Shown: positions 21,972 through 29,787, counted from the first letter of the stretch. The stretch is DNA of 31,733 nucleotides from CAZVYS01 sp964630755 (GCA_964630755.1 CAZVYS010000012.1:1-31733); one strand, 5' to 3'. The notes: generated from the sequence alone by a model not told the origin. Translations and numbers: made by a program.

Positions 21972-22727
21972 CTTTCCTTTTTTCTTGATCAACTCTTTCA
22001 CCTTAAATCCATGCCAAGGTTTAGGCAACAATTCTAACGGTAAACAAGGATCATCAACCATAATATCTAAATAATCATTAATAATCTTCTGCAAATACAA
22101 ACTATTAATTCTCTTCTTCTTTATTGATTTATATAATTGTCTATATTGATTATTAATTTTTTTTATCCCCCATATCTCCTCTACTAATTGATTAAATTTA
22201 TCTATATACATTTGTTTATTTACTAAAACAAAAACGTTTTCCGTCAAACCAACTTTTTTAATATATTGATAAACATCGTCAGCTACGTTATAGCAAGAAA
22301 TGTAAACACTTTTTTGCATCTGACCAAATCCTAAATCTTTTAACATTCTTTGCAGTAAAATTCTTTTTGTTCTGTCTTTTTCTTTAATGTCAAACATTAC
22401 CATTCGCCACAATCCATCCCATTTTTGCTGCTGCCATTTAAGAATTGGCCAGGTTTCTTTAGCCTTCTTTTTTCCCTCCTTAGTTAAACGAATAAATCTT
22501 TCTTTTTTATACTCAATTCTCTCAAGCTCATTTCTGTCTCTTAATCTATGTAAAGCTGCTGACAAAGAGCTTCCTTTATAACCTGGGGGTGTATAAAGAA
22601 ATAATTTTCTAGCATGATAAGCTCTTGATCCACCACCAACTACTTTGTCAAACATATCTTCAAAAACTATTAAAGCCAGTAACAATCTATCAGTAATCCT
22701 AAATTTATTCATAATAATATTATACAT
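21960..22727 (-). CDS. PaaX-like transcriptional regulator
   Basis: 255 aa. The N-terminal ~90 residues form a winged-helix-like segment (YTPPGYKGSSLSAALHRLRDRNELERIEYKKERFIRLTKEGK). The central region, LWRMVMFDIKEKDRTKRILL followed by LGFGQMQKSVYIS, is the PaaX/Cas2-like ferredoxin fold typical of PaaX-family repressors. The start at 22727 lies inside a perfect 32-bp palindrome; the second Met (position 6, 22712) is an alternative start outside it. The gene is flanked by 25-bp direct repeats whose palindromic core could be its own operator. There are no cas genes nearby, so a CRISPR role is unlikely. Neighbours are dprA upstream and topA downstream. Confidence 0.75.
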   Translation of the reverse strand: MYNIIMNKFRITDRLLLALIVFEDMFDKVVGGGSRAYHARKLFLYTPPGYKGSSLSAALHRLRDRNELERIEYKKERFIRLTKEGKKKAKETWPILKWQQQKWDGLWRMVMFDIKEKDRTKRILLQRMLKDLGFGQMQKSVYISCYNVADDVYQYIKKVGLTENVFVLVNKQMYIDKFNQLVEEIWGIKKINNQYRQLYKSIKKKRINSLYLQKIINDYLDIMVDDPCLPLELLPKPWHGFKVKELIKKKGKLHI

Positions 22728-22755
22728 ATTTAGTAACGATCGTTACTAAATATGT
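22724..22755. repeat. Perfect 32-bp palindrome at the paaX-like start / dprA stop
   Basis: The sequence is its own reverse complement over 32 bp, centred on CGATCG with arms ACATATTTAGTAA and TTACTAAATATGT. It contains the ATG of the paaX-like gene and the stop of dprA. Its right half, 22733-22757, is the second copy of the 25-bp direct repeat. A dimeric regulator site or recombination site are the main possibilities. Confidence 0.85.
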
Positions 22756-23411
22756 AGTTCTTCTATAATATCTTCAACTGATGTCACTAGTTTAGCTCCT
22801 TCTTGGATTAACTCGGCCGGGCCTTCTGACAATTTACTTTCTATTGGACCAGGTACACTAAACACTTCTCTGCCATAATCCGCTGCCATGGTCGCCGTAA
22901 TCTTAGTACCTGATTTTTTCTTTCCTTCTATCACCAAAGTCCCTAAACTCAATCCAGCCATGATCCGATCACGCATGGCAAAATTCTGTTTTTTTATTGG
23001 AAAATTAAACGGAAACTCAGTGACTAAACAACCTCCTGACATCACTATCTTTTTAGCTAATCCCCGATGCTCAGGCGGATAAATCCGATCAAAACCATGT
23101 CCTAAAACCGCAATCGTCTTTCCCTTGTTCTCTAAGGTAACTCTGTGAGCCATGCCATCAATTCCCCTAGCTAATCCGGACACAATTACTAAGTCATTTA
23201 TAACTAAGCCCTTAACCAACTTTTCAGTTACCGATCTACCATATTCTGTCATTTTTCTTGACCCCACTACCGCAATACTTTTAAAATCTAAAATCTTTTC
23301 ATTACCGATCACATAAATACTTTTTGGAGGACTTGAAATCTGACTTAATAAAAAAGGGTACTCTTCTAATCCTAGATCAATCTGCTTAATAATTTTCTTC
23401 TCAACCTTCAT
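22746..23411 (-). CDS. dprA: DprA/Smf-like DNA-processing protein
   Basis: 221 aa containing the DprA Rossmann-fold core: IAVVGSRKMTEYG (residues 46-58), VSGLARGIDGMAH (77-89), GHGFDRIYPPEHR and TEFPFNFPIKKQNFAMRDRIMAGLS. In other bacteria DprA loads RecA onto incoming single-stranded DNA during transformation. This version lacks the N-terminal SAM-like and C-terminal winged-helix domains of long DprAs. Its ATG overlaps the preceding stop by 1 nt. Its last residues (LHI) are encoded by the 25-bp repeat also found at the end of the paaX-like gene. Confidence 0.9.
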   Translation of the reverse strand: MKVEKKIIKQIDLGLEEYPFLLSQISSPPKSIYVIGNEKILDFKSIAVVGSRKMTEYGRSVTEKLVKGLVINDLVIVSGLARGIDGMAHRVTLENKGKTIAVLGHGFDRIYPPEHRGLAKKIVMSGGCLVTEFPFNFPIKKQNFAMRDRIMAGLSLGTLVIEGKKKSGTKITATMAADYGREVFSVPGPIESKLSEGPAELIQEGAKLVTSVEDIIEELHI

Positions 23412-24577
23412 TAAAGCTGCCTACTAATTCCTGCTCCCATTAACCACCAAAACAAAACCTCTTCGCTAATTGAAATCACATTAGTTTGTGAATGATACAA
23501 AAACATTAATAGTACCAACAATAAATATTTACTCATCACTGTCTTTTTATTATAAAAATATCTACCCAGTTCAAATACTAACCAGGCATAAATTCCTAAA
23601 CCAACTATTCCCGTAGTTACCAGAATCTCTAGAATATGCGAGTGAGCTTTATCAACATAAACATCAATTTCATAATGCATAGGCCATGAAACTGACTGAA
23701 AGGCTTTGTCAAAATTACTAAAGCCCCAACCAGTTACTGGGCGTTTAACAAATGCCCTAACTCCTTTGTTAATAATCCTGATTCTACTCTCAGCCACATT
23801 AACTTTAAAAAAACTAGTTCTCTGGCTTATTCCAAAAATCAATAACAAGAATCCCAAAATAGCCAAGCTAATATTTTTTGCACTTACTTTTTTATTAACT
23901 AATACCAAACCAATCCCTAGCCAAACTAAACCAACCACTGAAGCTACACTTCTTGACAAAAATATGGCTGTAATTTGCAAAACCATCACTGCCTCAAAAA
24001 CATATTTAGCGTAGATATCTTTAGCATTTTTTATTAAATAAATAGTCAATGGCAAACTAACCAATAAATATCCACCTAAAAAATTCGGATTACCAAAACC
24101 TGCACTAACAGAGTTACTCCAATGGTAAAATCCTTCAATCACGGCAACTAAACTAACCAATCCACCTCCAATACTAATTGCCTTTATCATCAACTTTAAG
24201 TTTTTTTTATCTATCAAAAAACCCACCAAGAAACTCAAAGAAACTAAATGAAGCAACATCCACCAACCTTGTCGACGATAATAATTTCCCCAATAACTCT
24301 TTATCGGATCAACTCCAAGGAACAAACTCACCAAAACCACTATTAAGAAAACTAATACCAACCCCGCCAGTCGTTTATTAATCAATCTTTTGCCTAACCT
24401 TTTTTTAATAATCATCAACACCATCATTAACACCAATATCTTAATCCAAATATTCACAAACACTATCTTTGGCAATTCATAGACAACTCCATATCCACGA
24501 GGCCAATAAATCAAAGGTAGTACAAACAATCCAACCACCAAACCCCATCTAACTAACTCCCGTAACTTGACTTTCAT
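23411..24577 (-). CDS. O-antigen-ligase / Wzy-like polytopic membrane protein
   Basis: 388 aa with about 10 hydrophobic segments and a large non-cytoplasmic loop before KAHSHILEILVTTGIVG, the conserved His-containing element of the O-antigen ligase/polymerase (WzyC/WaaL) superfamily. The segment GFGNPNFLGGYLLVSLPL also recurs in this family. Predicted to link or polymerise envelope glycans or glycosylate surface proteins; the acceptor is unknown. It is the first gene of the run with dprA and the paaX-like gene. Its start lies 42 bp from a divergent ATG at 24620, and both have very short leaders. A TAGAAT 9 nt before the start may be its -10. Confidence 0.8.
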   Translation of the reverse strand: MKVKLRELVRWGLVVGLFVLPLIYWPRGYGVVYELPKIVFVNIWIKILVLMMVLMIIKKRLGKRLINKRLAGLVLVFLIVVLVSLFLGVDPIKSYWGNYYRRQGWWMLLHLVSLSFLVGFLIDKKNLKLMIKAISIGGGLVSLVAVIEGFYHWSNSVSAGFGNPNFLGGYLLVSLPLTIYLIKNAKDIYAKYVFEAVMVLQITAIFLSRSVASVVGLVWLGIGLVLVNKKVSAKNISLAILGFLLLIFGISQRTSFFKVNVAESRIRIINKGVRAFVKRPVTGWGFSNFDKAFQSVSWPMHYEIDVYVDKAHSHILEILVTTGIVGLGIYAWLVFELGRYFYNKKTVMSKYLLLVLLMFLYHSQTNVISISEEVLFWWLMGAGISRQL

Positions 24578-24619
24578 TCTAATTGTATTCTACATTATTA
24601 ATATACTATCTATAAACAA

Positions 24620-24751
24620 ATGAAGTTAAAAACCCTTTGGTTAAAACTAAGTAAAGCTCAAAAGCTTCTTTTGTTTTTATTCTCTCTTACTAATCCTCAC
24701 CCCAATCAGTTACTATCTTTCTTTAAAAACTCCTTCTATTTTTTATGGTGA
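24620..24751 (+). other. Signal-peptide-like ORF upstream of and out of frame with the LamG gene
   Basis: ATG 24620 opens a 43-codon frame beginning MKLKTLWLKLSKAQKLLLFL that stops at 24751. The LamG frame is open from 24651 and reads SLLLILTPISYYLSL and then GEPVTPILSPSP before MAIKLDG, but it contains no ATG, GTG or TTG start. Moving +1 in the T-rich stretch 24667-24690 would join the basic N-terminus to this hydrophobic segment and give a normal signal sequence. The LamG protein is therefore probably encoded from 24620 with a frameshift: sequencing error, mutation or programmed shift. Confidence 0.55.
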
Positions 24752-24800
24752 GCCTGTAACTCCAATTCTTTCTCCATCGCCACAAACGAATCCCTACAAT

Positions 24801-25763
24801 ATGGCTATTAAACTAGATGGTGACGATTGTTTAAAAAACTCAAACCCTGACGATAAAATCAACTTCGGCACTGGTAATAATATTCCCCCAACCTTTACTA
24901 TTGAAGGTTGGTTTAAATTTGAAAATCACTCTAGCTCAATCCCTCAATACATCATTTCTAGAGAAAAAAGATATGAAGCTAATCCCTCTTTCTCAATAGG
25001 GATAGAGAACAATCATCTCTTCTTTGAATATTCTGCTTATGTGGACAATGAAGCAAAAACAGCTAAAGCTATTAGTTATAATAACGTTATTAAGGATAAA
25101 TGGCATTTTTTTGCAGCTGTAAAAAATGGAAGTTATATTAGTCTCTATCTAGACGGAGTAGACGCAACTAGCAAAAAACTTCTTAAAACTAACAATTCTA
25201 TCGGCGATCACTCTCTCACCATAGGCTGTCTTACTGAAACTAAATTAGTTGGCGGTCAAGTTAAAACAGCCAATAAAAATTTCTTTACAGGTCAAATTGA
25301 CAACTTACGCATCTCTAACGTTATTCGTTTTCATGTAAACGATCCCATACCTACTAGCCCGCTAACTAAAGCCTATTGGAAAACACAAGATCTGTGGAAC
25401 TTTGATTATCAAACTGGCGCAACAACTGTTTACGATGAAGTCTATTTAAATAAAATAAATCTTTTCCTATTGAACAATGATAACAAAACTGAATTTGTAC
25501 CAAGTACAATTCCTTTTCAACCCTCTCCACCACCATCTTCATTCCCAACTCCACCGCCGCCATCACCTCCTCCTTCACCTTATTATTCTCAATGTTTTGA
25601 TATCTGCTCCTCAGACATCAACTGCTTAAACGAACAAAGATGCATGTTTGTAAACGATACCAAACGCTGCGTTAATCCATCCTGCCCCAATGAAGTCGAC
25701 TGTCTTTGCCAATCTTCACCACCACCCTCACCCTATTTCCCAGACATGCCCCGCTGTCAATAA
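24801..25763 (+). CDS. LamG-domain surface protein with Pro-rich linker and Cys-rich C-terminus
   Basis: From ATG 24801, 320 aa. Residues about 1-180 form a LamG/concanavalin-like beta-sandwich: FTIEGWFKFE, WHFFAAVKNGSYISLYLDGV and FTGQIDNLRIS are the hallmark strands. A proline-rich spacer follows (PSPPPSSFPTPPPPSPPPSP), then a module with eight cysteines in CFDICSSDINC...RCMFV...RCVNPSCPNEVDCLC, resembling cysteine-rich tails I associate with CPR surface proteins. The ATG has no Shine-Dalgarno, and the same frame upstream (24651-24800) encodes a hydrophobic segment, so the true N-terminus is probably at 24620 through a frameshift. Likely secreted or surface-displayed and glycan-binding. Its stop lies 1 nt from the convergent mrdA stop. 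Confidence 0.8.
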   Translation: MAIKLDGDDCLKNSNPDDKINFGTGNNIPPTFTIEGWFKFENHSSSIPQYIISREKRYEANPSFSIGIENNHLFFEYSAYVDNEAKTAKAISYNNVIKDKWHFFAAVKNGSYISLYLDGVDATSKKLLKTNNSIGDHSLTIGCLTETKLVGGQVKTANKNFFTGQIDNLRISNVIRFHVNDPIPTSPLTKAYWKTQDLWNFDYQTGATTVYDEVYLNKINLFLLNNDNKTEFVPSTIPFQPSPPPSSFPTPPPPSPPPSPYYSQCFDICSSDINCLNEQRCMFVNDTKRCVNPSCPNEVDCLCQSSPPPSPYFPDMPRCQ

Positions 25764-25764
25764 C

Positions 25765-27243
25765 TTAATCTATCTGCCGACTAAACCAATAACTAAGTAA
25801 ATCTCTTGCTATCGGAGCAGCTTCATCTGATCCTTCTCCAGCCGCTTCTTTTAAAACCGTTACTACTATCTGTGGTTCTAAAATTGGCGCAAAGGCCGTA
25901 AACCAAGCATGAGTTTCTGTATCGTCTTTAGCCCCAAACTCAGCCGTACCTGTCTTACCAGCTATTGATATTTCTTCTCCTTTAACTTGAAAATCAAACA
26001 AAGGCCAAGCAGTTCCACCGGTTTCACAAACTTGTTTTAATCCTTCAATAACTAAACTCAAAGTTTCCTTAGATATATCTAACTTTTGACACTTAACTTC
26101 TTTTTTAACTAAATGTGGCTGACACCACTTCCCTCCAGAGGCAATCACACTTGTCATTTGATTAACTTGCAGGGGAGTCATTAGAATATTTCCTTGTCCA
26201 ATTGCAGAAATATATGTATCTCCTAGAAACCAAGACTCATCCCAAAATTCTTTTTTCCATTGTGGCGTTGGCATCAATCCATTTGCTTCTCCTGGCAAAT
26301 CTATTTCTGTCGCGGTCCCCAAGCCAAAATACTTAGCCCAATCAGCTAATGCCTCAATACCCAACATCTCTCCTAGTTTATAAAAAAAGATATCATTTGA
26401 CCTAGCTATTGCCCGTGTAATCTCAAGCATTCCTTCTTTCTGGCCATGCTGGTCATAGTACCAGTTACCATATCGCCACTTATCTCCTATCTTAATCTCT
26501 CCAGTATCCTCGATCTTGGTTGTTTCATCTATCTTACCCTCCTCTAAGGCAGACACAGCTGTTACTATCTTAAAAGTTGATCCAGGCGGGTACTCACCCC
26601 CAATACTTCTATTAAACATCGGTAAATCTTTAGCCTTAATAGCTTTTTGAATTTCTGTAGGATCAAAGCCTGGACTGCTAACCAACACCAATATCTCTCC
26701 AGTTTTTGGATCACTAACAACAACCGCTCCTCGATCATTTCCCATCAGCTCAGCTGCTTTTTTTTGCACTCCCAAGTCAATCGTTAAATTCAAGCTTTCC
26801 CCCGTCACTGGCCCTCTTCGACCCATCTCTCTAATTATCTCCCCACCTGCATCAGTTTCAACTATCACCCCACCATCTTGGCCACGAATCTCAACATCAT
26901 ATTGTTTTTCAAGCCCCATCTTGCCAACTATATCCTTTATCTTATATTCTAAAAACTCTACCTCGTTTTCATCTGCCTCGCCTACATAACCAACCACGTG
27001 AGCTAAATCTGATCCATAAACATACTCTCTGCCATCTGGTTTATTTCTAACCAATATCTCTCCATGACGATCATACATCACTCCTCTATCAGCTTTTATT
27101 ATCTTAAGAGCCACTCTATTCTCATCAGCCAAGACCTGATAATACTCACCCTCAACCACCGTTAACATAAAAAGTCTCCCAATCCCAAATATCGTTAATG
27201 TGACTAATGCATAAAATAAACCTGCTACTCGCTTGTTATTCAT
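25765..27243 (-). CDS. mrdA: Penicillin-binding protein 2 (elongasome transpeptidase)
   Basis: 492 aa class B PBP that cross-links peptidoglycan with the rod complex. One N-terminal membrane anchor (residues about 7-29) is followed by the dimerisation domain with ADRGVMYDRHGEILVRN, then the transpeptidase motifs STFK (catalytic S222), SND (282-284) and KTG (430-432). It is shorter than E. coli PBP2 (about 630 aa), with a trimmed pedestal region. Start is 1 nt after the mreD stop. Shape-operon order mreB-mreC-mreD-mrdA is kept, apart from an opposite-strand gene between mreC and mreD. Confidence 0.95.
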   Translation of the reverse strand: MNNKRVAGLFYALVTLTIFGIGRLFMLTVVEGEYYQVLADENRVALKIIKADRGVMYDRHGEILVRNKPDGREYVYGSDLAHVVGYVGEADENEVEFLEYKIKDIVGKMGLEKQYDVEIRGQDGGVIVETDAGGEIIREMGRRGPVTGESLNLTIDLGVQKKAAELMGNDRGAVVVSDPKTGEILVLVSSPGFDPTEIQKAIKAKDLPMFNRSIGGEYPPGSTFKIVTAVSALEEGKIDETTKIEDTGEIKIGDKWRYGNWYYDQHGQKEGMLEITRAIARSNDIFFYKLGEMLGIEALADWAKYFGLGTATEIDLPGEANGLMPTPQWKKEFWDESWFLGDTYISAIGQGNILMTPLQVNQMTSVIASGGKWCQPHLVKKEVKCQKLDISKETLSLVIEGLKQVCETGGTAWPLFDFQVKGEEISIAGKTGTAEFGAKDDTETHAWFTAFAPILEPQIVVTVLKEAAGEGSDEAAPIARDLLSYWFSRQID

Positions 27244-27244
27244 A

Positions 27245-27535
27245 CTAATCTAAATTTAATTTTAGCTGCTGCTTGTGCCTTAATGGCCAATAAATTTTAA
27301 CTAAAGAAACTACTAACCCTCCTAGTAAAAACTTTAAACTGCTCAAACCCAACCTACTACCACTAACCAAGTCTAAGATAAATCCAACCATAAAAATACT
27401 TATCCATCTTTTTTTATACCCCAAATAAATCACCACTATCCACAGCCAATTAATGCTAGTTAAGCTTGACTGGAGCAAGCTTAAACTAATCACCAGCAAC
27501 CAAGTCAAAATTTTCTCAATTTGTATTATTGTCAT
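27245..27535 (-). CDS. mreD: Short MreD-like rod-shape protein
   Basis: 96 aa, well below the usual ~160. It has about three hydrophobic segments and the family signature MVGFILDLVSGSRLGLSSLKFLLGG (MreD: GLLxDLxSGxPLGLxAL). In other bacteria MreD is an inner-membrane elongasome component linking MreC and PBP2. The position before mrdA supports the call. No Shine-Dalgarno precedes the ATG, and no other gene on its strand lies between it and mreC, 353 bp upstream. An own promoter is expected but I could not identify a convincing one. Confidence 0.8.
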   Translation of the reverse strand: MTIIQIEKILTWLLVISLSLLQSSLTSINWLWIVVIYLGYKKRWISIFMVGFILDLVSGSRLGLSSLKFLLGGLVVSLVKIYWPLRHKQQLKLNLD

Positions 27536-27540
27536 AATAC

Positions 27541-27570
27541 TTGCAATTTACCACAAATTTCTTTTATTAT
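27541..27570 (+). promoter_or_regulatory. Putative promoter of the small membrane-protein gene
   Basis: TTGCAA (27541-27546), 18-nt spacer, TATTAT (27565-27570), with the ATG 11 nt further on. The predicted leader is only a few bases. No Shine-Dalgarno is present. Confidence 0.4.
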
Positions 27571-27580
27571 TAACTAATCT

Positions 27581-27874
27581 ATGTCTATTCGGATACTTTG
27601 GCGATCAACTGTTTTTATTCTCACTCTTATTTTTATCTATCTAGCTTTCCCTATTCTTATAGTCCCTTCTAGCTTGCCTGCTATTAAAGCTATGTTTGTA
27701 GAAAAAAGTTTTCCGAAAGATCAAACACCCTTTGTCCCTCCTCCTACCGATCTTCCTCTAGCTGATGCAGATGCCCAAATCTACGAGCTAAACATCCCTG
27801 CAATTCCTTCCACTGTCGACAAAATTAACCTGTTAAAAGATCTTCACCAACAGGGAATTAGCTTAATTTTTTAA
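27581..27874 (+). CDS. Small single-pass membrane protein of unknown function
   Basis: 97 aa. The N-terminus is a basic start followed by a strong hydrophobic helix (VFILTLIFIYLAFPILIV, about residues 11-28). A hydrophilic, Pro-rich outer part follows, with FVPPPTDLPLADADAQIYELNIPAIPSTVDKINLLKDL. It is transcribed against the mre genes, filling the gap between mreC and mreD; no comparably long minus-strand gene competes for this stretch. Membrane topology and location suggest an envelope or elongasome accessory role, by proximity only. I do not recognise a family. Confidence 0.65.
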   Translation: MSIRILWRSTVFILTLIFIYLAFPILIVPSSLPAIKAMFVEKSFPKDQTPFVPPPTDLPLADADAQIYELNIPAIPSTVDKINLLKDLHQQGISLIF

Positions 27875-27897
27875 AAAAGACTAATTAACTAAAGTCT
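27873..27897 (-). terminator. Weak intrinsic terminator after mreC
   Basis: On the minus strand AGACT (27897-27893) and AGTCT (27882-27878) can pair around a 10-nt loop, followed by TTTTTT. The stem is only 5 bp and overlaps the mreC stop. It may partially end the mreBC transcript before the antisense gene. Confidence 0.35.
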
Positions 27898-28629
27898 AAC
27901 TACAAAAACTTGCTTTAAACTATCTATAGATACTAACTGATTAACTGTAGCTGACTGAAAAATCTCTGTATCTACCTTTTCAATCCCTGCAATCTTTCCA
28001 ATCACTAATCCAGGCAACCAGCCATCTTTTCCTTGAGTTAACACTAACTCGTCTTGATATAAATATTGATCTTGAAGCACTTCTGATATTACTAACTCAT
28101 CATCTTTTGTCACAAGTACCCCTTCAGCTCCAGATTCTGTCTCAACTTGAATCAAACTATCTTTATGTGACAAAAGCATCACTTCTGCTTTCATTTCATC
28201 AACTTTTGAAACTTGACCTATTAGTATTCCATTATTAATTTCGGACTTTTTTATTCCGATTACAATCATGTTTTTATCTATTTGAAGCAATTTTCCAACA
28301 TCAATGGTCAAAATATTATTTTCAAGTTTTAATATATTAGCTGGAGTAAATTTCCAACTAGGAGAAAGCTTTGTTCCCAGTAACTCTCTTATCTTTAAGT
28401 TCTCTTGCTTGATCTTAATTAATTCAGCTTCCACAATTGCCAGTTGACTACTTTGAAAACTTTCCAAATTTTCCTCAGTTACTTTATTTAAATAAAGTTT
28501 ATGTTGAATTGGGTTAAATAAGATACCCACTGGTCGCTTTAACCAATTAAAGTATCCCTTGCTATCAAAGAATATTAATAAATTAGCTATCAGAAAAACA
28601 AATATCCAAGTTTTTAACTTTTTGTTCAT
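27889..28629 (-). CDS. mreC: Rod-shape-determining protein MreC
   Basis: 246 aa. One N-terminal membrane helix (about 7-23), a coiled-coil stretch (about 50-85, TEENLESFQSSQLAIVEAEL), then the two beta-barrel domains with ILTIDVGKLLQIDKNMIVIG, NGILIGQVSKV, LSHKDSLIQVET and the C-terminal LVLTQGKDGWLPGLVIGKI (family: VVTSGLGGxFPxGIxVGxV). In other bacteria it scaffolds PBP2 outside the membrane. Its ATG abuts the mreB TAA, consistent with translational coupling. Confidence 0.93.
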   Translation of the reverse strand: MNKKLKTWIFVFLIANLLIFFDSKGYFNWLKRPVGILFNPIQHKLYLNKVTEENLESFQSSQLAIVEAELIKIKQENLKIRELLGTKLSPSWKFTPANILKLENNILTIDVGKLLQIDKNMIVIGIKKSEINNGILIGQVSKVDEMKAEVMLLSHKDSLIQVETESGAEGVLVTKDDELVISEVLQDQYLYQDELVLTQGKDGWLPGLVIGKIAGIEKVDTEIFQSATVNQLVSIDSLKQVFVVRL

Positions 28630-29676
28630 TTACCTTAATCCTCTTTTAATCCTAACTGTTTCTAACAAAGAATCATTTTTTAATAACTTACCACAGCCTC
28701 TAACTACAGCGTCTTGTGGTTTCTCAGTCACCCAAACTGGCATCTTTGTTTTTTCTGATATCACTTTATCTATTCCAAATAACTTCGATCCACCACCAGC
28801 CATTACAATTCCATGCTTTAAAATATCCGCCACTAACTCAGGAGGAGTCTCTTCAATCGTATCAGCAATTGCTCCAATAATTTCCTGAACAACAGAAGCT
28901 AATGTTTCCCTTACTTCTACTGATCTAACTTTTAAAGACCTAGGCAAACCTTTTTCCATATCTCTACCTCTCACTACAAAACTTTTAGCCTTTTCTAGCT
29001 CAGTTGCACTACCAATACTAATCTTTACTTCTTCTGCAGTAGTTTCTCCAAGCAATAATCCATGCTTAAGCCTAGCAAACTTAATAATTGCTTGATTCAT
29101 CTCCTCGCCAGCAATTCTTAAAGATCGATTAATTACAATTCCTCCTAAACTAATCACTGCAATTTCAGTTGTTCCACCTCCAATATCAACCATTAGCTGT
29201 CCATCAGCTTTTTCAACTGAAATACCAGAACCAATGGCTGCTGCCATCGGTTCCTCAATTAACATAGCTTTTCTGGCCCCAGCAGATAAAGCAGCATCTT
29301 GAACTGCTCTTTTCTCTACCTCTGTTACTCCAGCTGGAATCCCAACTAACACATTTGGTCGAGCAAGTTTTGGCATAAAACCAACACTAGTATGAATTTC
29401 TCGAAAATAGTGCTTTAGCATAGACACAGTTGCGTCAAAATCAGAAATTACTCCATCTACTAATGGCTTTACTACCTCAATATTGTCAGGATTCTTGCCA
29501 AGCATTTTTTTTGCCTTGCCACCAACAGCTAATAAATCTTTTGACTTCTTTTTCCTTGCAATAACTGTTGGCTCTCTAACAACTACCCCTTTACCTTTCA
29601 CTAAAATAAATGTATTAGCTGTCCCCAGATCTACCCCTAGATCATAAGAAAACATCGAAAACAATCTATCAAACAT
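28630..29676 (-). CDS. mreB: Rod-shape-determining actin homologue MreB
   Basis: 348-aa bacterial actin that directs lateral wall synthesis. Phosphate-1 loop DLGVDLGTANTFI (residues 12-24), phosphate-2 loop MVDIGGGTTEIAV (about 164-176) and adenosine motif GIVMAGGGSKLFGID (about 289-303) are all present, as is the PxxxxxVGIPxGxxxxE segment. Typical length. Its ATG sits about 7 nt after a TATAGT box, so a leaderless transcript is predicted. First gene of the mre cluster, divergent from the O-antigen-ligase/TPR gene. Confidence 0.97.
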   Translation of the reverse strand: MFDRLFSMFSYDLGVDLGTANTFILVKGKGVVVREPTVIARKKKSKDLLAVGGKAKKMLGKNPDNIEVVKPLVDGVISDFDATVSMLKHYFREIHTSVGFMPKLARPNVLVGIPAGVTEVEKRAVQDAALSAGARKAMLIEEPMAAAIGSGISVEKADGQLMVDIGGGTTEIAVISLGGIVINRSLRIAGEEMNQAIIKFARLKHGLLLGETTAEEVKISIGSATELEKAKSFVVRGRDMEKGLPRSLKVRSVEVRETLASVVQEIIGAIADTIEETPPELVADILKHGIVMAGGGSKLFGIDKVISEKTKMPVWVTEKPQDAVVRGCGKLLKNDSLLETVRIKRGLR

Positions 29677-29683
29677 ATGCCAT

Positions 29684-29692
29684 ACTATATCA
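29684..29692 (-). promoter_or_regulatory. Extended -10 promoter of mreB
   Basis: On the minus strand TGATATAGT gives TG-n-TATAGT (29692-29684), an extended -10. A weak CTGACA lies 15 nt further up (29710-29705). The ATG at 29676 is where transcription should start. The small inverted repeat ACATTT tgcg AAATGT lies between the two elements. Confidence 0.5.
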
Positions 29693-29708
29693 CATTTCGC
29701 AAAATGTC

Positions 29709-29768
29709 AGGTCCGTTCTTGAAGCTTTAGCTTTAAGGCCGGACCTTGCTAAATATAGTTCGGAACCT
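29709..29768. repeat. Intergenic palindromic element plus 12-mer repeat
   Basis: GGTCCG (29710-29715) and CGGACC (29740-29745) enclose CTTGAAGC (29718-29725) ttta GCTTTAAG (29730-29737), a near-perfect compound palindrome. AGGTCCGTTCTTGAAGC (29709-29725) recurs exactly at 31144-31160 inside the next gene. AGTTCGGAACCT (29757-29768) recurs at 30688-30699. Confidence 0.8.
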
Positions 29769-29773
29769 AAAAG

Positions 29774-29782
29774 TGCTATACT
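29774..29782 (+). promoter_or_regulatory. Extended -10 promoter of the O-antigen-ligase/TPR gene
   Basis: TGCTATACT (29774-29782) gives TG-n-TATACT, an extended -10, with the ATG 5 nt downstream at 29788. This predicts a leaderless transcript. No Shine-Dalgarno is present and no good -35 was found. Confidence 0.5.
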
Positions 29783-29787
29783 TAATC

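Noticed and set aside
21960..22727. PaaX-like protein with a Cas2-like fold as part of a CRISPR system
   Set aside because: No repeat-spacer array and no cas1, cas4 or effector gene in the window; the N-terminal winged helix fits a regulator.
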